A DNA stretch of 64,000 nucleotides from Cydia pomonella. Its lineage: Eukaryota > Arthropoda > Insecta > Lepidoptera > Tortricidae. The DNA lies in assembly GCF_033807575.1 (NCBI RefSeq), contig NC_084706.1, forward strand, positions 22,234,725 through 22,298,724, read 5' to 3'. Below are positions 12,001-24,000 of the stretch, piece after piece (positions within the stretch are counted from its first letter, which is position 1; the number at the start of each line of letters is the position of its first letter). The translations under genes were made by a program, and so were the position numbers. Under the pieces are notes generated by a model, which saw nothing but the letters and a program-made list of their open reading frames with translations, was not told the DNA's origin and did no database searches.

Positions 12001-14922
12001 ATTTAGACAGTCCGCTTGGACCTTTTCTCCCTATGACCCATAAAAAAGGTAGGAAAATCTTCGGCTGAATCGACAGTTTTCAGAATTCTTACGTAAATTA
12101 TCAAAGGACTTTGAAAGTGGAATAATTGCGAGGCCCTTTTTCTGCTGAAATGCTAATCTTATCAATTGAATTTGGACCCGAGTTTCGGCCAACTTGAGAT
12201 CAATACTCCGGCGAAATACGCTCCAATGCAGCGGGACGATAAGTTTTCTGAAACCGCGAGCTTCAATACAAACTGTTTCATTTTCAGTATTCCTTGTTTT
12301 ACTGGGTTTTAGTATACTTTATATAGATAAAGTACATTTTAATGTATAAACCCAATGCCAGCCTTGCAGATTTTTAAATAATACTCATAGTTACTTGTAT
12401 TGTGTGTTCAAACCTCGAATCGAGGGGTAAATTCAAAATTGCTTCAGAATATGTCGAGTAACGAGTTTAAGATTGTGAGCACGTGTGGCGGGTGTCTCGC
12501 GAGATTGGCCGCGGCGCGTCGTGCGTCAGCCCTCGGCCGCGCTCATACATCATCCCGCGTTATACAACTACCTGCAGAGATACGACTTTGACAACTCGCT
12601 CCGCAAACAGCTCCGGCCCGCCACGCCGCCGCACGATCTGATATTAATCTTATTAAAAGCGAAAATAAAGAACCGAGCTCCTTTGTGCACAGTTCACTTG
12701 GGCGCACCGGAGTTTCTCTATTACGACTGCCGTCTGCTCCCTTTCCGTTCCCAATAAGAAATCACGTTTGATCGGGGCGAGCTCGCCCGCAAATGAGCCG
12801 AAACACACCCCCTTTATCTTCCAATAAGTAAGCTAGCTTTGCTTTTCTCGGAAGAAAATGCGGATTGTAGACGCGGTGCCAGATGGCTCGAAAAACGCAT
12901 AAAAATAAACGGCTCGGAATATGGATATTGGTGCCTGTCTGATTGCTTTATGCATAGAGCGAGGCGCTCCATAAATAATATGGGTTGTAAAATCGAGCTG
13001 CGAAACTGAAAAGTCCGCGTTGTAAAACAGTATTTTCGTTACGCAAACAAGCCCCGAAAAGGCACGTGGAGCTCCGGTCAATCCGCAAAAGCCAATTTTA
13101 GGAAAAAGTGGAACAGAAAAAGTTTGCATCAGTAAGCGATGAATCCCAGGACGGCGTTCAAAATCGCGTTCCCTTTTTAAAGTTGAGACGATTCACGTAA
13201 CGAGTGTCGAATTCTCGAGCCCTAGGGCCCCCTCCGGCAGACGAAGTGTACCCCGGAGGTGCCTCTGTAATTACCCACCATTACAGACAAAAGACACGAC
13301 TCGCCCGATTACCATAATTCCCAAGCCCCGAGACGGGATATAAATGGGCCACATTTTGTAGTAGCACCAGGAGTGACGTGTGTATTAATGACTATACTTG
13401 TCCTCTTAAATTAGGTGAGGGATCTGATGATTTAGTTTTTCATTGGCAACTCCGCGCCAGATCGGCTGGAGCATTTATTCTTATAGCAAAATGCGTTTAT
13501 ATTTTTCTTATGTTAAAAGCTTAATACAAAGTATGTAAATATTAATTATATTATAGATGATCCTTCTTTGTAAGCTGCAATGCCATCTTTAATGACTATT
13601 TTGTTTAATCACAGCGACGTTTTTCATTAGGGGGCTTAGAATTGTTTAACTTCTAATTACTAGCAAACGAATCGTTTGAAAGGCCGCGCCACAAAGTGCC
13701 GGCGCGGCGATATTATCGAGAGCACCGGCATTTTCTTTCGCCAAAACGCGGTGGGGCGTTCTGGAAAAAACAACACAAAAACCCTTTTAAAATTAATTGA
13801 GTTTTCTTGCGGCTACATCGGCTACAATAAATTAATTAACGCTCGAAGGAATCTTTAAAATTTGTCGAGGATCAAAAGTTGGTAGGCGGCGAGGGCGAGT
13901 GGGGCGGACAGATAATACTTCGATTTTCCATTAGCTTGTATTAGTGATGGGAGAGGCCCGGCGCTCCCCGCTGAAAAATGGCTGTACTAATATATTTCCT
14001 TCATAAGAAACTACCGAAACACGCGATCTCGATCCATTTGCATGGCCGCCGCCGCCGGCCGAGTGCCGCTATTTGTTTATGAACCATTACGACAACAATA
14101 TTCGCTCTTTATTGAATTTCAACTTGTAAATTTCCGTGGATGGAATTAATTGAATCTTTCCTTGTTCCTAATGGTCGCTTTTGTTCCGATCGCGAGAAGC
14201 TGATTAATTTCGTTAAGGCTTTTAAAATAACAAATGAGCTTCCTGGTACACTAAAACACGTCTTCCCCCTTAAATTACTTTTAAAAAAAAAGTTTTTTAT
14301 TAAATTAACTGCGTGCCTAGTAAATGTAAGTACACATTTGACCTACAGTAACGTGGCTGAGCTGCAAGTATGCATTTGAGTGCCCGATCAAGGACTTACA
14401 TTTAAATAGAGACGGTTCCTTAAACACTCATTGACCTTTTCTGAGCCTTTGAGTGAAAACAACCCACTGAACCCACGCAGTCTCTATCGTAATAGTGTTA
14501 TTCTTTTGCCTTGTTTTAGTACAATTAAATAATCAATTGTTACAATCTTTACCAGCCATATACTTGTTTATAATTAAAATTTGTAATTTTATCAATAAAG
14601 GAATATGAATATGAATTAGTAATACCTACACCTATATAAGATACTAACAATCTCCTTGATCCAAATTTTAATAGGTAGTTATCAATCCAATTTAGACAAC
14701 TACATACGTATGAATCTATGAATGTATCACTTATTCTGCGATAACTGAATGGATTCAGAACGAATATCCATTTGTCCTAAAAATTCCCAGTAGTTACCAC
14801 TGGTTACAACTTCATGGTAACTAGTGGGAAATAACCCATTTGTTACAACGTAGTCTCGTAAAGTGTTGGTAGTACTTTAAGATGTCGCCACCGGTCTTAA
14901 CAACTGCGTATTTTGTCTGCAG
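9026..14922. other. Probable teneurin upstream or intronic sequence
   Basis: Nearly 6 kb with no recognised exon before the first teneurin exon in the window. It is higher-complexity and less repeat-rich than the neighbouring stretches. GC-rich islands occur near 9240-9400 and 12470-12640, and there are several TAATTA motifs (for example near 10800). Such sequence could hold regulatory elements, but none can be proven from one sequence. Confidence 0.4.
9961..9970 (+). promoter_or_regulatory. Candidate TATA box
   Basis: TATAAAAAGG stands in a moderately GC-rich context, with ATCAGCG about 40 bp downstream that weakly resembles an insect initiator. It could mark an internal or alternative promoter of the teneurin gene. 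Spacing to the initiator is longer than usual, so support is weak. Confidence 0.2.
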
Positions 14923-15084
14923 GCTGCTTACTGGACGGGACGCGCCCGCCACCCGATGTGCCGCCGCGCAACCCGACCATGTCGCGACTGAACGGCCGCA
15001 TCACCGGCAACCCCGCCGACTTGGCCGACTTTGAGCCCTCGTGCCTCGTGCGCACGCCCTCTGGCAACTTCTACGTGCCTTCAG
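14923..15084 (+). CDS. Ten-m: Ten-m exon a: cytoplasmic SH3-type proline motif
   Basis: The exon follows a TCTGCAG acceptor and begins with two bases of a split codon, so an upstream coding exon must exist. It encodes PPPDVPPRNPTMSRLNGR and DFEPSCLVRTPSGNFYVPS, conserved intracellular teneurin segments; the proline run is a likely SH3 ligand. It ends in phase 1 before GTACAA. Confidence 0.93.
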
Positions 15085-18000
15085 GTACAAAGTTTCTTTC
15101 AATTTTTTTTAACAATTATACCTATTACATACTTAATGCCTCCAAGGAATTGGCCTCTTCAAAACAGATTAGCCCGATCATGATGGGGTTTCATTTTAGA
15201 AAACACATTTGTTGCCGTACTTAATGCCTCCAAAAATTGGACTCATGATAACCTGTCATATATGAGGCAATCTCGCTTCTACTAGAAGCCACTGAAAAGT
15301 TCCACTATCGTCTGACGTCATCATCTGATCAGCTCGATGGGGCCAAATTATTTTATTGTCATAATTATAAGTTCTAAGACTGATTGGTACGAGCCGGACT
15401 TGGAATCCGCGATCCTCGGTTTGAAATTCGCACGCCTTACCACTAGGCCAGGGGTCGGCAATCTTTTTAGAAAAAGAGCTAAACACAGAAAAATCACCAT
15501 ACTAGCTCAAAGAGCCACAACTGGAGACGCCTTGTTTGTTATATTCTGTACAAAACATTCTGCCGATTTTTGCGAGGGAGGGGCACGTCAAATGTATTAT
15601 TATACGTTATGTACAAATGCCACGTCATGTAAACGTCAGTCCATAAAATAAATATGACCATTGGCCGAGGTTTTCGACAAAGGGGTAAGCTCTTAAAGGC
15701 GACTCCAGTTGTTAAATCCTCCCAAGTTTTCAGTGGACGAAGAACTCTTAAGGGTTATTTTTTTGTGTGGCTTAATGAGCCGCAATTGTACCTTCAAAGA
15801 GCCGAATGCAGCTCGCGAGCCGCAGCTTGCCAGTCCCTCCACTAGCCCACCCACGCCCACGATTCCCGTATTCACTTCACTAATTATTTAACGTTATTTT
15901 TTTCCAGGCGACATACAAAAGAATCCATCGATGGATTACAAATCAAACTCCTCGTGTAGTAGTCCAGGCAAGGACAAGAGCACCCTCGAGAGGATGGACC
16001 GTAACGAGCGGCACCCCGCCTTCGGGGCGCCGGTCCCCGTCCTCCCCGTGAGGAACAACCTGCGGGCGACCCACTTCCCTCCGGCTGCCTCGCGGTTCCA
16101 CTTTAGGAAAGGCCTCTCTTCTAGATGTTCCTGGAAGTGTACTGCTGTAGTGTTCATAGTGTTGTTCGTTCTTCTTTTAGCAATTGCGTCATATACATCA
16201 GGTAATTTTATTTTGTTTCCGTTTTGTGTGAGCTTTGTGTAAATTGTTACAAATTGTCGATTTCTGGACATTTACATTTTTAATTTAACGATAACTAAAT
16301 TGATAGTATTTTTTTAAATAATTATTTTATACGACGAACCAAAACTCACACGCATTTATTTTTTACCAAAACCGCAATGAATACTAAAACTTCTCTTTTC
16401 CACAGCATCATACTTCGTGACCTCATATCATAACGCGAACCCATGTTCAGTGGTCGTTGGCGAGTCCACTGAAGTGTTTCCGGCGTCGAAAGCGACGACG
16501 CTGGAATCCAACAAGTCTTTAGCACGACCGCACCAAACGCCGGCCACTGGCTCAGGTAAACGCGCTCGCCGAAGTGTCGACGAGCATGTTAGTGAACCAT
16601 CTTCTCTTTCTTCTTCGGACTCTTCCGCTGTAGATATGCATGAGCTAATCACGCCTTCTGTGGACACCTTTAGTGTAGTGCATGGTGTATCTGAAGGCGA
16701 AGAAGACCGGGGCAATTTTCTTGTGTCTAGTGTAACTGTAGATAACACTGGTGTGCTAACCGATGTAGAGCTTAAATCCACAACCAACATTGAACTTGGA
16801 ACGACAACGGACATACCGCTTAATATTAAAACAACGATGCTTAATAACCCTCCTGCGGACAATACTGAAACTAATAACCCGACTACAGAAACGACTACTG
16901 AGGTTAGTAATCCTATAGAAGCAATAAAGGATGATAATCATACAGTGGAAGCTAGTACTGAAACTAACGAACAGTATAATAGTACAGATGTGAAGAACGT
17001 AGTAACTAACAAGCCTGATTCACTCATTAATATACCGCCAGATATTGCACCAAAACCAAAAATCGATCATGATAATATCGCTTATGAACCTGAAGCTATG
17101 CAAAGTGATGCACTTTCATCCGTTTTGTGGCGAGGTTTACAAAGAGTTAAATATTTAAAGTTAGAATCACAATTAGAAGAAGTAAACGAGGAACTGCATA
17201 TTAAAATAAAGGAATCTGAGGATATTGATAATGAACTTAAGAAATTCCATTATGATACTGAACGAAATGAAGACCAGGTCGTTACAACATCAGCTATAAC
17301 TACAGTACCAGTAACAACTGCAGAGCCAACCATTTCGGAAACCAAAACTAAAATAACTACCATATCTTCGACAAGTGAAATTAATAAAGCACCTGAAAAG
17401 CATGTTATTATTTCCACGGAACCATCACTGAGTGTTACTAACTTTAACAACCCAATAGATAGTAATTCAACAGATAACATAGATGCCGAAGGCTCTACTG
17501 TAAATTTTGCTGAATCCAAAACCCCGGAAACACCTAACTCAAAACATGTTATGATTAATCTTACAATATCGGCTGATGGCGCAGACAACTCTGCTTACAA
17601 ACCGCTTTATTCATTGACAGTGAAAGTACCTACAGATGGCGAAAGCAATGAGTTACCAAGTGTTCGCATAACTCCAGTAGATGTGGCACCAACCGAATCG
17701 ACTTTCAACAACCCGAGAATAATAGAATCACCATTGAAACCAGTGACATCAGCACCACCTAAAACTATTTTTGAAGGAGGAACTTGTGAATGCACTTGTC
17801 CCGTATGCGATGGGTCAGGAGACGGCTCATATGACGATTATTATGATAAACCGACTACTGATAAACCCGGCTTCGAAGAGACTTCAAAAACTACAGATAT
17901 CTTCTCAACCTTAAATTATAATACAACCGAAACGACTACAGAAGGGGAAACGTCAACCTATGAAACAACCAGCGAAGAGGTATCAACACTGACTGACTCG

Positions 18001-21000
18001 ACAACTGACCTCACCACGGAAACAGCAACCGAATGCCCGACCACCACTGAGGCACCGAAATGTGTATGTCCAAAGATTACTCCACCACCCATACTTATCT
18101 TGGAAGGTGAGGTCACAGAATTTGATTCGAAACACGATAACTCACTAACTGTCATACAACCATTTACGTCTATAGGTGTAGGGTCTTCAAATAAAGATGT
18201 GTTAACCCTTTTAATTAGCATGTTTATCTATATTCATTATGGGTTGAGGGATATTACTAACGGTGCACGTTTGTAAACCGCATGCGCTTGTAATTAGGCA
18301 CATTTCCAACATTTAACATTAGAATTTTAGATTTGCACTGCTCTTAGTTTTGAGTAATAGATTAGCACCATTAGATTCTTTATTTACAATTTCACCACAT
18401 CATCGCATGATGAAACGAAATGTTATTATACTTCATTCTTGAGCTTTAAGAATACCAAACTAACGTATATCTTATGTTCTAGGTGCGCGAACATTCCCCG
18501 CACAGTCGTTCCCGCCAGACGGGACGACATTCAAACAAATTAACTTAGGTGAAAAATTATCAGAAGAAATCCCTCCATATAGTTACTGGAACATGCAGTT
18601 CTATCAGTCAGAAGCTTCTTACGTCAAGTTCGACTACATGATACCTCGGGGAGCGTCAATTGGCGTGTATGCGAGGCGAAATGCTTTGCCCACTCATACG
18701 CAATACCACTTCCTGGAAGTCCTTAGCGGTTTCAAGGCGAGATCCACGAGAGCTTCACATGTAAGTTGTAATCATGTATTCCTAACTCAAACTATATAAC
18801 GCCTTTATGTAACTAAAGTTTTATTTGACGTCACACTTTCAGCCATCCGTAAAGAAAGAAGTAACGCATTACATGGAGCAAGGCCACTGGTTCCTATCAC
18901 TTTACAACGACGACGGCGACCCCAGGGAAATATCCTTCATCGCGGCGGTGGCTGAAGACATGACCCATAATTGTCCCAACGGCTGCTCAGGCAAGGGCGA
19001 GTGCCTTATGGGGCATTGCCAATGTCAACCAGGATTCGGAGGAGACGACTGTAGCGAGAGTAAGTATAAATCATTTTAAAACTAATCTAAATTGAACTAG
19101 ACAGATACATTTTGAATCCAACAATGTTCAAGATCATCATATAACATCATTTAACTTATAAATCATGATTACAGGTGTATGTCCAGTTCTATGCAGCCAA
19201 CGCGGTGAATATATTAATGGTGAATGTCAGTGCAACCCCGGGTGGAAGGGCAAAGAGTGCTCCCTCCGACACGACGAGTGCGAAGTGCCCGACTGCAATG
19301 GTCACGGCCACTGCGTGAACGGAAAGTGTTCTTGCGTGAGGGGCTACAAGGGGAAATTCTGCGCCGAGGTCGACTGCCCACACCCGACTTGCTCGGGCCA
19401 TGGGTTCTGCATCGAAGGGACCTGTGTGTGCAAGAAAGGGTGGAAAGGCCTAGACTGTGCGACTATGGACAAGGACGCGCTTCAGTGCCTGCCAGACTGC
19501 TCTGGACATGGGACCTTTGATGTTGACACGCAAACTTGCACGTGCCATGCAAGATGGTCGGGAGAGGACTGCTCCAAAGGTAATTTTTGTTCTGACGACT
19601 TCGACGTTGACTTTAAGTCACTACATATCTTTTCCTTCTTTTGGTTCCTTTGAAGTATGTATGTGTTCATTCACAAAATTTTCAGAGGTGTGCGACCTCG
19701 ACTGCGGCCCCCACGGCAGATGTGTGGGAGAGTCGTGCGTCTGTGACCCCGGCTGGACTGGCGAGTTTTGCACGTCTAAACTTTGCGACGCGCGCTGCAG
19801 CGACCACGGGCAATGCAAGAATGGAACCTGCCTCTGTGTGTCTGGCTGGAACGGGAGACATTGCACGCTGGAGGGCTGTCCACGAGGCTGTGCTGGCCAC
19901 GGCCAGTGCCGAGTGGCCAATGACGGCCACTGGGAGTGCAAATGCTTCGACGGCTGGGACGGCCCCGACTGCACAACGTTGAAAGAGCAGATTTGTGATG
20001 ATGGAAAGGATAATGATAAAGGTATACCTACATTGTTTTTCCTAATTTACTTTTTTATAGAACAATGTTTGATTTGATGAAATACTATGAGGACCACTTA
20101 GGTCATGTACGAATGTAACTACTTAGGTATATTTCTACTTCTACTAACTTGTTCTTTTAAATTAATTCAGAAAAAAAGGAACCATCAATAAACCCATTTT
20201 TAGGACTTAAATAAAAATAAAACTTTAACCGTGACTTTCAGATGGCCTTGTGGACTGCGAAGACCCAGAATGCTGTCAATCCGTTGCCTGTAAGGGCAGC
20301 CAGCTCTGCGTATCATCTCCCAAGCCCACCGACATCCTGCTGCGCAAGCAACCACCCGCCATCACGGCATCCTTCTTCGAGAGGATGAAGTTCCTCATCG
20401 ACGAAGGTAGTCTCCAGAACTATGCCAAACAGGAGACCTTCAATGAGAGGTGAGGATTCGTGGTTGATGTTATGTGTCACAAAACTATCAGAGTTTTGCG
20501 TAAAAATGTCAATGTCTCCTTTGACTTAAAAGACTACTGACATTTTTACCCGTCCTTTCCCCGCTCGTTATGTCTGTGGGATTACATGTATAAATTTTGT
20601 TGTTCGATTATGAGAATTTATTGTCTTTTAAAAACAGAACAATAAAAGTTATGACCATATCTAGACTATTTAGATTAGGGACAGTTGACATAACATAACA
20701 ACATTTTAAAATGGGATAGATTTTAGACTACGCATAAAATCATAACTAAATATATTTTTTCATGGGAATTATTAAAAAATGATTATGTCAACTTTTCCTA
20801 TATTATATGTTACTTAATACTAATAACTCTTGTGAGCAAAATTAACTAAATATCTGTTATAATATAAGATACGCAATGTTGTGCCCCAGTCAATCCCAAT
20901 GTTTTATTTACATTTTAAGAGTGCGACACAGTTTTTGCTTTGATTTTCAGACACTCGAAGCGAATTTATGTTTGATATTACATGTTACAAAATTAACAAA

Positions 21001-24000
21001 AATGGCGGTAGTACCTATTGACACCACAGTGATTGTCTTATTTCAAATTAGTCAAGAACTTTGAGTCTCTCAAATTGTGCAATTATGAAGCTACATTTGT
21101 GCCGTAGCCGCACAATTCTAATACCTAGAAAATATTCAGAGAGTTACTCGAATTGTACCCACGTATGCAACATTTCCAATTCCTGAATGGATCTGCTTGC
21201 AATTTTACTAAAAAAATAGAACGTTATTCATTAAGTAATACCTATATTTGAATGCCTTCTGGTCCCATTGAATTTGAACTATTTTCGAAGATCAGAACTG
21301 AAGGCTCTTTCTTTTTGATTCGAATATACAAATTAACTTGGTTAAAACCATTCTGGAAAGTTAAGGGCTTCTTATCAACCAAGTCAATAGCAAAAGTTTT
21401 CTTAGCCAGTCACTGTGGTATCCCTGCCAGCCTAATCGGCACATGCATGTCCTCTATGTACTATATATTTACCTACATCTTCTAAATTAACTTATATGTA
21501 ACGGTACTCATCTCTGTTTCTGTCCGCCCTTCTAACGCTGCGCAGTATGTTTTGGAATCACTTCAATACGAGGTAAGAAAGTTGTAGGATTGTGTGTGTT
21601 CGACTATAATAGGGTTTTAGACACATTGTAGAAGCTAGTTTCTTTATTATTATAATGATAACCTGATGCATCTTCATTTGTCTGTAGTTCATGTACTAGA
21701 CTTGAATTTTCGTATAAGAAATTCCCGTTCCTCAGTGAAGTCACTGGCTTCTACTATGTTCATATTCATACAGTACACTCTTACACTAGTATTTATTCTA
21801 TTAATAATATTTAAATAATCGTAGGTTCTAATTGGCAACATACTATATTTTATGTATTTATGTATTATGCTACCTAGACGTTTGCATGTGTTTTGCATTA
21901 ATGTATTTAGTTACCTATTATACCGTGTCCTGTGAAATATGTGTTACGCTTTTTATTTTACGTGATATACTTATAATCAAAGAGTCATTGATAGTGGAAG
22001 AGATGTTAAGTTTAAGAAAAAAATTCGTGGCCCCTAGTTTGACAGTTGAAATAGATAGCGCTGTACTGCGCCATGTTTTGTGATCACTGGATTGTCAAAC
22101 ATCGATCGGGGTCATACAGCGCTATCTACATCAGCTGTTAAATTCGAAGCACTTAGATTTTACGCATCTAAAACTATCAATGAATTTTTGCTTTTAATGA
22201 AATATTTTTATAGTACTTAAAGGGTTATTATGTAGGTAGAAATAGTAAAATATATAAACTATGTTTCAAGCACATTGAGAACCTTTTTGAAATATGTCCC
22301 TAAAGGTTTGCCAAAAGTAGTTAATACGTAATACTAGTTTATTTACTAAATCAATCATACGTAGATAGCTATACAATCACTTACCAGTGCAGTTTATGAT
22401 GATAAAGTTTTATTGCAATCACATAATTTACGTTGAAAAGTACCCATTGATGTATATGAAACTTACGCAAAATTCTCAACAATAAATTGACAACCATTTA
22501 TTCTATGGCTATATTCGAAGCCAATTATAGTTTTTCGATTTAAGGGGAATAAAACGCTGAAATAAGTGGGAACCCCTGTTTTAAACTAATAGTAGCATAA
22601 AATATAAAATCATGTTACTTTCTACAAGTGGTCGGTGATCATTATCCCCCATAACATCAGAAAATTCCCGCCCGCAGTGATCCGAAGCCGTGTGGTCAAC
22701 TCTGGTATCCCCCATAATATCAGAAAACATGTTAACATCTGACACCTTTACTTTACCTAATTATACAATGTCTACAGCCGTTCCGCGGTGATCCGAGGCC
22801 GCGTGGTCACCTCGCTGGGCTCCGGGCTGGTGGGCGTGAGGGTGTCCACGTCCACGCCGCTGGAAGGCTTCACGCTCACGCGGGAGGACGGCTGGTTCGA
22901 CCTGCTCGTGAACGGCGGTGGCGCGGTCACCCTACACTTTGGACGGGCGCCATTCAAGCGCTCCTCGCAAGTTGTCTTCGTGCCTTGGAATGAGGTATGT
23001 AAAATGCTGTACATACTGTAATCTTAGTCTTATGGCGGTCTTCATCACATTGGATATGGATTCACATGCCGCTTCAGAGTATAATATACGTACGTGCATA
23101 ACGCTGTCTCGCTCACACACTGGAGCTGGAAGAGAATTCGCATCAGTAACCGCGTAAGGTCGAAATGCCCTAAGATTTCAATTAGTCTAAAAAACCTCCT
23201 AAATTACACTGACGCATATACCAAAATTCAATCAGCCGGACTATCATGATATATCAAATAGGGCACGGGTAGTCACTTGAAAATACTTTGGCGTGTAGAA
23301 GAAAAGTTTTTATTTACTGAAGCTACTAAGCTCACATGCACATACATGACATAGGCATTTTGGACTAGTTAATTGAAACTGATACCGTCAATCTGTGGCC
23401 AATCTTCCGACGATGCCATTCGGGGCGGGATAGAGCTTGTCCGCTCTGTATGAAATATTATTACTTATTCTGTGCAAGAGGTTAAGTATCATCGCTAATT
23501 GCAGGTTGTGATAATCGACTCGGTGGTGATGACGACGGCGGACGAGAAGGGCGGGTCGGGCCCGCCGCAGGCGTGCCTGGCGCACGACTACGACGCCATG
23601 AAGCCCGTGGTGCTCGCCACGTGGAAGCACGGCTTCCAGGGCGCCTGTCCAGACAAGAGCGCCATACTCGCCGAATCACAGGTAACGTCGGCCTTCGGAA
23701 CTATCATTATCATCATAATTTGCGTTATTTTTTTGTCGGTGGAGTATCTCCCAGCTCTCTTTGATATTTTGATACGACCCCACTTTTTTTTTACTTGGCC
23801 ATATCTTGATCTCCCTCTACCTCTGCGTTTTATCCTCCCTTCGTAGTTTTAGAGAAATGGTCCAGTCACATAAAATGCCCAATAATTTTTCTATGTCTCT
23901 TTTCTATGCTTTTCAGGATCACTCTTCTTTCTTTCCCCCTTCGCAGCACCTTCTCATTCGTAATATTTTGCTGTCCAACTGTTTCCTTTTAGATAATATA

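Noticed and set aside
12485..12757. A plus-strand open frame in a GC-rich island (contains NYLQRYDFDNSLRKQ)
   Set aside because: Considered as an upstream Ten-m exon, but it has no matching acceptor/donor pair and no resemblance to the teneurin cytoplasmic domain I recall. Left as possible regulatory or unknown sequence.
16428..16862. A 144-codon antisense frame across the Ten-m spacer
   Set aside because: Low-complexity complement of Thr/Ser codons; no start context or domain.
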